Assembly (NCBI GenBank): GCA_016717165.1
Contig: JADKGA010000002.1
Coordinates: forward strand, 744,001-808,000
Direction: 5' to 3'
DNA from: Candidatus Lutibacillus vidarii
GTDB taxonomy: Bacteria > Actinomycetota > Actinomycetes > Actinomycetales > Dermatophilaceae
DNA: 64,000 bases
The notes below the pieces were generated by a model. It was not told the DNA's origin. It saw only the letters and a program-made list of their open reading frames with translations, and ran no database searches. The translations under genes and the position numbers were made by a program. This document shows, piece after piece, positions 32,481 through 39,525 of this stretch; the first letter of the stretch is position 1, and each line of letters begins with the position of its first letter.

Positions 32481-33174
32481 CCCGTTCGCTGGCCATCACG
32501 GTGGCGCGCTCCTCGGTGCTTGCGCCGGCGATGAGCAGGACGCTGCCGCCGCGGGCCCAGGTGCGCGCCGCGTCGTGGAGGACGGCGTCGAGGTCGCCGT
32601 CGAGGAGGAGCCGCTCCCCGGTCGGGTCGCCGTCCCGGGTCGCCTCCGCGCTCATCTCCCGGTATGTCGTATGCCGCTCCGGGAAGTCGAGAGCGACGTC
32701 CTCGGGTGACGGGTCGACAGGCATGCTGAGATCGTCGGGGTAGCCGGAGATCGTCGCCGCCTCGTCGATCGCCGAGGCGGGCGGCTGCTGCGGCGCTCGC
32801 CGTGCGAGGGCGGGCAATGTGACGAGGATCGACCGTTCCGGTGCTCGGTCGGCGAGCCGGGAATCATCGGTGACGACGACGTCGGCGGCGTCGGGGTCGG
32901 CGCTCACCGTCGCGCCGAGCGCCCAGCACGCCAGTGCCCAGTAGCAGGCCCGCCAGTGCACCGGCAGGGCGAGCGCAACGCGGGTGCCGGGGCCCACGTC
33001 GTGCTCCTCGAGGAGCAGGTTCGCGGCCTTGTTGGCCCACATGAGCAGCAGCCGTCCGGACAGCTCCACCCGCTCGCCGTGGGTCGGACCGCCGCTGCGG
33101 TCGTACCACGTCAGCCGCGGCGAGGCCGACTCGGCTCGGCAGGTGGAGTCGAGGGCGGCATACGGGCAGGGCAT
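32443..33174 (-). CDS. TIGR03089 family protein (acyl-CoA synthetase N-terminus-like)
   Basis: 243 residues. SPRLTWYDRSGGPTHGERVELSGRLLLMWANKAANLL followed by VGPGTRVALALPVHWRACYWALACWALGATV resembles the first third of AMP-forming acyl-CoA/AMP ligases but no ATP- or AMP-binding motifs follow. This is how the actinobacterial TIGR03089 family looks; its role is unknown and catalysis is unlikely. In mycobacteria the family lies near rml/LCP and F420 genes. It follows the 495-residue membrane protein after nine bases and so belongs to the sigma-factor operon. It overlaps the end of the convergent peptidase gene. Confidence 0.8.
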   Translation of the reverse strand: MPCPYAALDSTCRAESASPRLTWYDRSGGPTHGERVELSGRLLLMWANKAANLLLEEHDVGPGTRVALALPVHWRACYWALACWALGATVSADPDAADVVVTDDSRLADRAPERSILVTLPALARRAPQQPPASAIDEAATISGYPDDLSMPVDPSPEDVALDFPERHTTYREMSAEATRDGDPTGERLLLDGDLDAVLHDAARTWARGGSVLLIAGASTEERATVMASERASVRRGGPTPSR

Positions 33175-33183
33175 TGCGACAGG

Positions 33184-34671
33184 CTAGTGACTCCCGCGCG
33201 GCAGTATGCTCGGCTGGTTGTCGGCCGGGAAGACGTTATGCGGGGCGGACAGGTCCGACGCGGCCCAGGGGCCGTGCGTCCTGCCGGCGCTATCGGTCGT
33301 CGTGACCGAAGACGTGGTCCAGTCCGCGTCGACCGGTAGCACGAGGACCGCGACGCCCGAGGTGCCGATCGGTGTCGAGACCGTCTGGATGTTCGCCACG
33401 AGAGTCGCGGACTTCGCCGCGGGGGCGTAGACCAGCAGGCGTCCACGCCGGTCGGAGTCGGTCGACCCAAGGCTGATGAGTGGCTTCTGAAACGCCGGGT
33501 CCTGAGCCACTGGGGTCGCCGCGGCGATCGAGCCGAAGCCGTACCCCCCACCCTCCTGCCTGAGCTCGAGGGCATAGCGCAGGGTGACGCCGTTGGGGGC
33601 GACGACATGGGTGATCAGCACGGCCATCCGCTGACCATCGGGCAGGCCCAGCAGCGAGGTCGTGTCAACAGCGTTCTTCTGGGTGCAGACCAGGTCCGGT
33701 TCGGGCACGTCGAGGACCAGGGCGGCGTCCTTGCGTGCCGCGGCACAGTAGCTCGCCAGCAGGGCGTCGAAGGACGACGGCCAGTCGGTGGCGAGGGCGA
33801 GAGGGAAAGTGTCGCCTGGGAAGGCGTGGGCGGTGCCCACTGCCTCGACCGAGGCGGGACCGTCATACCCGGCGGTCTGGATGTGGGCGAGGTAGGCCAG
33901 CTCGGGAGCCAGCGACCCGACCCAGACCCCCGCGGTGACGGCGTGGTCGACATAGGTGCGGGTGACGACGCCGTCCGGGGAGATCGTCGGGCGGAGCGAT
34001 ACCCGGACCGAGCCCACGGTAGTGGGGGTGAGGACGAGCCACGGGGCCGGAGTGCTCGGTGCCGCCCCGGACTCAGGCGCGAGCAGCGAGAGGATCCGGG
34101 CGTTGGGAGCCATCACGGTGGTGGAGACGATCGCCAGCCGGGCGGAGTCCGCGCGCAGGTAGCCGTCGAGGATGGCGACGGAGCGGGTGTACCCCGCTGA
34201 GCTCACCGTGACGACGATCCGACGCTCACCGACCACCTCGGCGAAGAGCACCCGAGACGGGCCGGGCCGGTCGACGGTGGTGGTCTCGCCGGCGGTCTCG
34301 ACGGTGGTGTTGGCATACTGCTCGGCCAGCCGGGCGTCGGTGATCGACTGAGCCGCCGCGACGAGGCCGGCATCGCCGATGAGCGAGCCTCGGGCCGGCC
34401 AGGTCAGCACATCGGCCCAGGCCGGGTCGGAGGGGGCCGGCAGCGAGTTTGTCACTGCCGGAGCGGGGGAGTGCTGGGCCGACATCCGGACCAGGACGGA
34501 CCCCAGCCCGGTGGCCAGGGCCAGCGCGGCCACGATGGCCACTCCTCGCGTCGTCCGGCGGCGCCGGTCAGCTCCGACGGCGGTGATCACCCGGGCGACC
34601 GGGTCGGCGACACCGACGGGCACGCCCTCGGCTCGCGCGTGCAGGGCATCTCTGAGCTCGGTCTCGATCAT
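33184..34671 (-). CDS. Membrane-anchored protein of unknown function encoded with a SigE-family sigma factor
   Basis: 495 residues, ATG overlapping the sigma factor stop (ATGA); the same frame is open far upstream but only as the antisense of other coding. A basic cytoplasmic part of about 40 residues (ADRRRRTTRG) precedes one membrane helix (VAIVAALALATGLGSVLV), then a long extracytoplasmic region rich in Thr, Ser and Val. There is no HxxxCxxC zinc motif, so it is not a classical ZAS anti-sigma factor. The position directly after a sigma gene, one helix and an outer domain fit an anti-sigma or sensor role; this is an inference. No enzyme motif was recognised. Confidence 0.75.
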   Translation of the reverse strand: MIETELRDALHARAEGVPVGVADPVARVITAVGADRRRRTTRGVAIVAALALATGLGSVLVRMSAQHSPAPAVTNSLPAPSDPAWADVLTWPARGSLIGDAGLVAAAQSITDARLAEQYANTTVETAGETTTVDRPGPSRVLFAEVVGERRIVVTVSSAGYTRSVAILDGYLRADSARLAIVSTTVMAPNARILSLLAPESGAAPSTPAPWLVLTPTTVGSVRVSLRPTISPDGVVTRTYVDHAVTAGVWVGSLAPELAYLAHIQTAGYDGPASVEAVGTAHAFPGDTFPLALATDWPSSFDALLASYCAAARKDAALVLDVPEPDLVCTQKNAVDTTSLLGLPDGQRMAVLITHVVAPNGVTLRYALELRQEGGGYGFGSIAAATPVAQDPAFQKPLISLGSTDSDRRGRLLVYAPAAKSATLVANIQTVSTPIGTSGVAVLVLPVDADWTTSSVTTTDSAGRTHGPWAASDLSAPHNVFPADNQPSILPRGSH

Positions 34672-35198
34672 GACTGCCTCGTCTCCGTGGGCTCGCCGAG
34701 CAGGACGCGCAAGCGGTCCAGCCCGCGGGAGCACTGACTCTTGACGGTGCCGACGCTGCATTCCAGCGCCTCGGCGGTTTCGGCCTCGGACAGGTCCTCG
34801 AAGTAGCGCAGGACAAGGGCGGCCCGCATCCGCGGCGGGAGAGCCGCGAGTCCGGCGAGCAGGGTCTCGCGCCGTTCGAGGTCGTCGGTCGGGGTGCCCG
34901 GGTCGGCCGGGTCGAGCACCAGCGGGTCGTCGGAGCGGAAGCCCCCGTTGAGCACCTCGACCAGCCGGCGCCGCCGGAACCGTCTGAGGTTCTCGTTGAC
35001 CAGGACCCGCCGCGCGTACGCCGAGGGGTTCTCCTGCCGCAGGATCGAGCCCCACCGACGGTGGACGATGACCAGCGTCTGCTGGACGAGATCCTCGGCG
35101 AGGCCGTGGTCCCCGGTGAGCAGGACGGCGGTGCGGACCAGTGTGTGCCAGCGGGCCGCGACGAAGACGCGGAACTCCTCCTCGGCACGAGCATCCAT
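34668..35198 (-). CDS. SigE-family ECF-type RNA polymerase sigma factor
   Basis: 176 residues from the ATG at 35198 (a GTG at 35219 is an alternative). Region 2 is EFRVFVAARWHTLVRTAVLLTG with DHGLAEDLVQQTLVIVHRRW, the -10 recognition part; NPSAYARRVLVNENLRRFRRRR ends it. Region 4 is LPPRMRAALVLRYFEDLSEAETAEAL with the helix CSVGTVKSQCSRGLDRLR, which reads -35. This is the pattern of the actinobacterial SigE family (TIGR02983). It is co-transcribed with the membrane protein and the TIGR03089-type gene and diverges from an AlkA-like gene. A TAnnnT element (TAGGGT) lies about 20 bases upstream on the minus strand. Confidence 0.88.
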   Translation of the reverse strand: MDARAEEEFRVFVAARWHTLVRTAVLLTGDHGLAEDLVQQTLVIVHRRWGSILRQENPSAYARRVLVNENLRRFRRRRLVEVLNGGFRSDDPLVLDPADPGTPTDDLERRETLLAGLAALPPRMRAALVLRYFEDLSEAETAEALECSVGTVKSQCSRGLDRLRVLLGEPTETRQS

Positions 35199-35309
35199 GG
35201 CCAACCCCTTTCCTTTCACACCCTAGGAGCCCGGGTGTGCCGCGAAGGTTGCGTGCCGCTGTGGTCCGCTTCGACACGCTGTCGCCGGGGTAGGGGAGAC
35301 TGGTCCGTC

Positions 35310-36215
35310 GTGGAGTCCGAGCGGGTGCGTCAGTGGCGGCCGGGTCGTCCCGTGCCGGTCGGCGCGATCCTCGGCCCGTTCCGGCGCGGCCCCGGCGACC
35401 CGACGAGCGCCGCCGACCGCGATGGCACCTGGTGGCGGGCCTTCCGCAGCCCGGAAGGCACCGCGACCCTGGCCTTGGCACCCGGTGCGGACGAGGTCAT
35501 CGCCCGCGCCTGGGGTGCTGGCGCGGGCTGGGCGCTCGATGCGGTCCCCGCGCTGCTCGGGGCCGGGGACGACCCCAGCGGGTTCGCCCCGCACCACGAC
35601 GTTGTCGCCGCTGCCCACCGCCGGTTCGGCGGCTACCGGGTCCCGGCCTCGCATCTCGTGGTCGATGCGCTCGTCCCGGCGGTGATCGAGCAGAAGGTCA
35701 CCGGCAAGGAGGCCTTCGCGGCATACCGCCGGCTGGTTCGACGGTATGGCGAGCAGGCCCCCGGACCCCGCCCGCTCGTCGTCCCGCCCGCTCCGTCCGG
35801 ATGGGCGGCGATCCCGTCGTGGGAGTGGCTCAAGGCCGGCGTCGAGCCGTCCCGCAGCCGGACCGTGCGCGGCGCGGTCGACCGGGCGGGCCGGCTCGAG
35901 GAGTGCGTCGCGATGGAGCCGGTCGCCGCGCGGCGCCGACTGGAGAGCCTGCCCGGGGTCGGGGTCTGGACCTCCGGTGAGGTCGCCTCCCGGGCCCTCG
36001 GGGATGCCGATGCGGTGAGCGTGGGCGACTACCACGTGGCCAGGAGCATCACCTGGGCCTTGGTCGGGGAGGAGCTCGACGATGCCGCGATGCTCGAGCT
36101 GCTCGAGCCGTATGCCGGTCACCGGTACCGGGTGCAGCGCCTGCTCGAGCTCGTCGGCATCGACCACCCCCGCCGCGGACCGAGACGGACCCTGCCGACC
36201 CACTTCCCGCGGTAG
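35310..36215 (+). CDS. AlkA-like DNA-3-methyladenine glycosylase (HhH-GPD)
   Basis: 301 residues from a GTG at 35310 with GGGGAG about 11 bases upstream; the frame is open upstream antisense to the sigma gene, which I reject. PASHLVVDALVPAVIEQKVT begins the HhH-GPD fold. ESLPGVGVWTSGEVASRALG is the helix-hairpin-helix and SVGDYHVARSITWAL provides the catalytic aspartate. The N-terminal 90 residues resemble the AlkA N-domain. It excises alkylated purines in base excision repair. A second alkylation-type repair gene (AlkX-like, 55697) is in the same window. It ends 11 bases from the convergent toxin gene. Confidence 0.85.
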   Translation: MESERVRQWRPGRPVPVGAILGPFRRGPGDPTSAADRDGTWWRAFRSPEGTATLALAPGADEVIARAWGAGAGWALDAVPALLGAGDDPSGFAPHHDVVAAAHRRFGGYRVPASHLVVDALVPAVIEQKVTGKEAFAAYRRLVRRYGEQAPGPRPLVVPPAPSGWAAIPSWEWLKAGVEPSRSRTVRGAVDRAGRLEECVAMEPVAARRRLESLPGVGVWTSGEVASRALGDADAVSVGDYHVARSITWALVGEELDDAAMLELLEPYAGHRYRVQRLLELVGIDHPRRGPRRTLPTHFPR

Positions 36216-36226
36216 GCCCGGCGGCC

Positions 36227-36631
36227 TCAGAGCAGGACGACCTCGACGAGTCCGTCGGCCGCGCGGGCGAGGCGCTGGTCGCGGGTCGCGAGCGGCGCAT
36301 CGACGCCTTCGGCGCAGACGAGATAGGCCGCGTCATACGCCGTGAGCCGATCACGCAGGGCGAGAACCCGCCGGGTGACAGCGAGATCGGGCGCCCATCG
36401 GGTGATCTCGAGGTCGGCGAGATCCACCAGAGCGTCGACCGCTCGTGGAGCACTGAGGTGACGGCCGAGGACCAGGCCGCGCAGGGCCGACACCACCTCG
36501 ACGTCGAGATGGGCCGGTGCGTGCCAGGAATGCGCGCCCAGCACCGAGGCCAACCGGGGGCGGTCGGGTGCCACCAGCAGGTCGACGACGACCGAGGCAT
36601 CGAGGACGACCAGGTCGCCGCGCGTGCTCAC
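36227..36631 (-). CDS. PIN-domain toxin (VapC/FitB type)
   Basis: 134 residues, GTG start overlapping the antitoxin stop (GTGA). The acidic PIN residues are visible: D11 in VVLDASVVVD, E45 in VEVVSALR, D100 in LTAYDAAYLVCAE and D118 in LATRDQRL. These coordinate magnesium for RNA cleavage, usually of tRNA or rRNA in VapC toxins. Length and motifs are complete, so it looks functional. The pair is inserted between the AlkA-like gene and the F420 genes. The frame extends upstream through the antitoxin, but no PIN similarity exists there. Confidence 0.88.
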   Translation of the reverse strand: MSTRGDLVVLDASVVVDLLVAPDRPRLASVLGAHSWHAPAHLDVEVVSALRGLVLGRHLSAPRAVDALVDLADLEITRWAPDLAVTRRVLALRDRLTAYDAAYLVCAEGVDAPLATRDQRLARAADGLVEVVLL

Positions 36632-36912
36632 CCCTGCGTCCCCGGGTTTGTCCGCCGGGAGCGTCCGGATCGCTGCGGGTCTTGGGCCCGGAAATCGCGT
36701 TCGGCCCGGATGATCGCGGTGGCCGAGGCCGTGGCGGACTCGGTGCGTGCCTGGATCCGGGCCAGGACGTCCTCGCGCACTGGGCGGGCGGCGGCGGAGT
36801 TGAGCAGGTCCCGCAGATAGCTGTTGAAGGACATACCCGAGCGTGCCGCGCGGGCCTTGAGCTGGTCCCGGACGGTCTGGTCGACATCGCGGATCTGCAC
36901 AAGCACACTCAT
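36628..36912 (-). CDS. FitA/VapB-type ribbon-helix-helix antitoxin
   Basis: 94 residues starting MSVLVQIRDVDQTVRDQLKARAARSGMSFNSYLRDLL, a ribbon-helix-helix DNA-binding domain of the FitA kind. The remaining 50 residues (VREDVLARIQARTESATAS) should wrap the toxin. An ATG five codons upstream (36927) is possible, but it would lie inside the inverted repeat. Stop and toxin start overlap, as in most such operons. It is expected to repress its own promoter through the repeat at 36910-36928. Confidence 0.85.
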   Translation of the reverse strand: MSVLVQIRDVDQTVRDQLKARAARSGMSFNSYLRDLLNSAAARPVREDVLARIQARTESATASATAIIRAERDFRAQDPQRSGRSRRTNPGTQG

Positions 36913-36928
36913 GCATCCAGTATGCATG
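36910..36928. promoter_or_regulatory. Perfect inverted repeat at the toxin-antitoxin start (putative autoregulatory operator)
   Basis: CATGCAT, five bases, ATGCATG: seven-base arms in perfect inverted repeat. The left arm covers the antitoxin start codon. The size and place suit binding by the ribbon-helix-helix antitoxin, alone or with toxin, and blockage of transcription or translation. Confidence 0.6.
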
Positions 36929-36967
36929 GATATTGATGTCGAACGCTGCAGACCCGGGTGGAACAGG

Positions 36968-38011
36968 TCAGGGCCAACCGACCTCGACCGACCCGGCCCG
37001 GACGCTCAGCAGGGTGGGTAGCCCCTCGCCGGCCAGGGCCACGCAGAGCCGCGCCGCGACCATCCCGACGACGACGGCGTCCGGCCCGGTGACGACGAGC
37101 GGCCCGGTGCCGGTCACCTCGACGTCGGCGGCGAGGTCGCCCAGGGGCAGCCGCGCCGCGGTGACCGCTCGCCGGACGGCCGCGTCGTGGTCATCCCCGG
37201 CCGCCGGTCGAAGTCCCACCTCGACGGCCCGTGGCGTCCCGGGAGCCACCCCGAGGGCGGCCCGGACCGCCTCGTGCGCCCCCAGGGCGAACCAGTCGCC
37301 CGCGCCGGTGCGGACCAGCGAACGAGCGCCGGGACCGTCCTCGACGCTGACCTGAGCCGCCAGCCCGCGGACGAGGGCCACCGGGACCCGGGACACCTTG
37401 CCCTTGACGAGGTCGGCCGCCGCGGCGATCTCGTCCGCGACCGCCCGAGCGGTCACCAGGAGCCCTCGCCCGTCGGCGTCGAGGCCGCCGCGCAGGTCGT
37501 CGACCACGCCGACCCCGGCCGCCCCGAGGGCGAAGTCGGTCTGCCCGACCCGCCAGGGTCGACCGGCGGTGTCGCTGAGGATGACCCCCACCGGCGCGAC
37601 GCCGGTGCGCCCGGTCAGCGACTCCCGCAGCCCGCGACACACCGCGTCCGGGTCGTGGGGGAGGAGCAGCACGCCGCCTCGGCCGCCGACGTTCGAGGCA
37701 TCGACGCCGGCGGCGGCCATGACCGGGCCGGCGGCGCTCTCGACGATCCGGGTCACCTGGCCGTCCGAGACACGCTCGGCGACGACGCGGACCGTCTGGC
37801 CCGCGACGACCGCAGCGCGGTCCTCGGACGAGGCGACGAGCCCGAGCGCCTTCGAGGCGACCTTGCTCGAGACGACGACGATGTCACCGGGTAGCAGCTG
37901 CAGCCCTGACCTGTCGAGCCCGGCAGCGACCAGCTCGCCGAGATCGTCCCCCGCGGCGACCTCGGGGATACCCACCACGGGCAGGACGGTCACGGGCCCG
38001 GCGGCGGCCAC
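36968..38011 (-). CDS. fbiB: Coenzyme F420-0:L-glutamate ligase (CofE/FbiB type without nitroreductase domain)
   Basis: 347 residues from a GTG at 38011, five bases after fbiA. VLPVVGIPEVAAGDDLGELV and LLPGDIVVVSSKVASKALGL start the CofE fold; LSDTAGRPWRVGQTDFALGAAG and VVDDLRGGLDADGR are its metal and substrate loops. It adds glutamate residues to F420-0. After about residue 245 there is only a domain of about 100 residues (GAHEAVRAALGVAPG, GPDAVVVGMVAARL) and not the FMN nitroreductase domain of mycobacterial FbiB (about 448 residues), which reduces dehydro-F420-0. The open frame continues upstream to 38515 as antisense of fbiA codons and is not used. Confidence 0.87.
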   Translation of the reverse strand: MAAAGPVTVLPVVGIPEVAAGDDLGELVAAGLDRSGLQLLPGDIVVVSSKVASKALGLVASSEDRAAVVAGQTVRVVAERVSDGQVTRIVESAAGPVMAAAGVDASNVGGRGGVLLLPHDPDAVCRGLRESLTGRTGVAPVGVILSDTAGRPWRVGQTDFALGAAGVGVVDDLRGGLDADGRGLLVTARAVADEIAAAADLVKGKVSRVPVALVRGLAAQVSVEDGPGARSLVRTGAGDWFALGAHEAVRAALGVAPGTPRAVEVGLRPAAGDDHDAAVRRAVTAARLPLGDLAADVEVTGTGPLVVTGPDAVVVGMVAARLCVALAGEGLPTLLSVRAGSVEVGWP

Positions 38012-38016
38012 TGCGG

Positions 38017-39027
38017 TCAGCCCACTGCTCGGGCGCCGCGACCCCGCAGCGAGAGGGCGAGGTCGAGGGCGGCCCCGGCGAGCTCGGCTGTCGCGGGAGG
38101 ACTGCTCATGAGCAGCGGACGCCGCTGCACGGCCACCCGGTCGGCATACGAGCCGTCGCTGTCGGACGAGTCGACGAGCCAGCCGTCGAGGAAGTCGGCA
38201 TACAGGCCGGCGACCGCGGCGGAGGAGGACTCCACCCCGATGGCTCGCAGGCAGGCGTCCGCGTGACCACGGACCGGGCGGCCGCCGACGAGCGGGCTGA
38301 CCCCCACGACCGGGGCGGGCGTCCCACGCAAAGCGTCGCGAACCCCGGGGACCCCGAGGATGACCCCGATCGAGACGACCGGGTTGCTCGGGGGCAGCAG
38401 GACGACATCGGCTGTGCGGATCGCCTCGAGCACCCCGGGGGCGGGCGTGGCGCGGTCCATGCCGACGACGACGAAGCGCTGCGCGGCGACGGCCGCGCGC
38501 AGGCGCACCCACCACTCCTGGAAGTGCACCGCCCGCGACCCGGTCCCGTCGTCATCGGGGATGACGACATGCGTCTCGACCGGGGTATCGGTCATCGGCC
38601 GCAGCGTGAAGCCGCTCTCCGGCAGGCCCCACCGCGCCGCGAGGCGGGCGGTCACCTCGCTGAGCGAGGCGCCCTGGCCCAGCCAGAGCGAACGGGCTAC
38701 GTGGGTGCCCAGGTCGCGGTCGCCGAGCCCGAACCACTGCGGCTCCACGCCGTATGCCGCGAGCTCGCCCTGGAGCAGGTGGCCCTCGTCGGCCCGGCCC
38801 CACCCCTGCTCCTCGTTGACGCCGCCGCCGAGGGTGTAGAGCACGGTGTCGAGGTCGGGGCATACCCGCAGGCCGAACAGGGTGATGTCGTCACCGGTGT
38901 TGCCGATGACCGTCACGGTCGCCGGGGTGGCGCTCATGGGGCCGAGCCCGCGGGCGGCCAGGGCATCGCGCAGGCCGCGGAGGAACCTCGCTCCGCCCAC
39001 CCCTCCGGCGAGCGCGGTGATCTTCAT
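38017..39027 (-). CDS. fbiA: 2-phospho-L-lactate/phosphoenolpyruvyl transferase (CofD/FbiA)
   Basis: 336 residues starting MKITALAGGVGGARFLRGLRDAL, the CofD signature. NTGDDITLFGLRVCPDLDTVLYTLGG and GDRDLGTHVARSLWL, SNPVVSIGVILGVPGVRDAL are also conserved. It joins the phospholactyl or phosphoenolpyruvyl group from the GDP/GTP-activated donor to Fo, giving (dehydro-)F420-0. ATG at 39027, preceded by GGAAGG; the frame is open another 43 codons but crosses the promoter region. Divergent from whiB2 over about 194 bases, as in other actinomycetes. Confidence 0.93.
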   Translation of the reverse strand: MKITALAGGVGGARFLRGLRDALAARGLGPMSATPATVTVIGNTGDDITLFGLRVCPDLDTVLYTLGGGVNEEQGWGRADEGHLLQGELAAYGVEPQWFGLGDRDLGTHVARSLWLGQGASLSEVTARLAARWGLPESGFTLRPMTDTPVETHVVIPDDDGTGSRAVHFQEWWVRLRAAVAAQRFVVVGMDRATPAPGVLEAIRTADVVLLPPSNPVVSIGVILGVPGVRDALRGTPAPVVGVSPLVGGRPVRGHADACLRAIGVESSSAAVAGLYADFLDGWLVDSSDSDGSYADRVAVQRRPLLMSSPPATAELAGAALDLALSLRGRGARAVG

Positions 39028-39121
39028 GCGAGGGCCTTCCGTCGGCGTGTCGGTGGCCGTCATATCGCCACGTCCGTTCTCTACCAGGTCGATCGGCTGC
39101 AGACAAATAGCAGACTGTGGC

Positions 39122-39151
39122 TTGACGCGGGCGGTATGACACGCGTGTAAT
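39122..39151 (+). promoter_or_regulatory. Promoter of whiB2
   Basis: TTGACG (five of six -35 positions) and TGTAAT (five of six -10 positions) are separated by 18 bases. Transcription would begin near 39158, leaving a leader of about 64 bases before whiB2. It is the best sigma-70-like promoter seen in the window. Confidence 0.7.
39137..39150. promoter_or_regulatory. Palindrome over the whiB2 -10 element, BldD-box-like
   Basis: TGACAC-GC-GTGTAA contains the perfect palindrome ACACGCGTGT (39139-39148). Both half-sites fit TNACNC, the half-site of the Streptomyces BldD box, but the centre is two bases instead of one. Streptomyces whiB, the orthologue of whiB2, is a known BldD target. Whether this organism has BldD is not visible here. 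Confidence 0.45.
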
Positions 39152-39221
39152 TCCATTATTGTCGTTCCTCAGGCGCCCGACGGTCCGTGGCTGCCTTCGA
39201 GCTCAGGGTGGAGGAGGAGTC

Positions 39222-39485
39222 GTGCAGGAGCTGCAGCTGGTCGTTGGCGAGGTCATTCCCGGGGGGGAGCTGTCGTGGCAGGAGCGGTCCCTGTGCGCCC
39301 AGACCGACCCTGAGGCATTCTTCCCCGAGAAGGGCGGCTCCACCCGCGAGGCGAAGCGGGTCTGCCTGTCCTGCGAGGTCCGCGCCGAGTGCCTCGAGTA
39401 CGCCCTCGGCAACGACGAGCGCTTCGGCATCTGGGGCGGCCTGTCCGAGCGCGAGCGCCGCAAGCTCAAGAAGCGGGCAGTCTGA
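39222..39485 (+). CDS. whiB2: WhiB2/WhmD-type iron-sulfur transcription regulator
   Basis: 87 residues from a GTG with a strong GGAGGAG site; the frame is open 21 codons upstream. Four cysteines (25, 48, 51 and 57: LCAQ, VCLSCEV, ECLEY) bind the 4Fe-4S cluster, followed by the WhiB signature GIWGGLSERERRKLKKR, with a short basic end that contacts DNA and sigma factor region 4. Orthologues control septation and cell division. Neighbours (fbiA/B, the membrane GT2, DUF5719, phosphomannomutase) match the conserved whiB2 locus of actinomycetes. Confidence 0.93.
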   Translation: MQELQLVVGEVIPGGELSWQERSLCAQTDPEAFFPEKGGSTREAKRVCLSCEVRAECLEYALGNDERFGIWGGLSERERRKLKKRAV

Positions 39486-39525
39486 CCCTGCCCGGCGCAC
39501 TCCGCCCCGTGCGCCCCCACTGGAT

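Noticed and set aside
34672..35481. Upstream extension of the membrane protein to 765 residues
   Set aside because: The extra part overlaps the sigma factor in another frame and is Arg/Pro-rich. The ATG at 34671 couples to the sigma stop and gives a normal membrane-protein start.
38012..38515. Upstream extension of fbiB to 515 residues
   Set aside because: The added 167 residues lie within fbiA in another frame and have no similarity to CofE. The GTG at 38011 is preferred.
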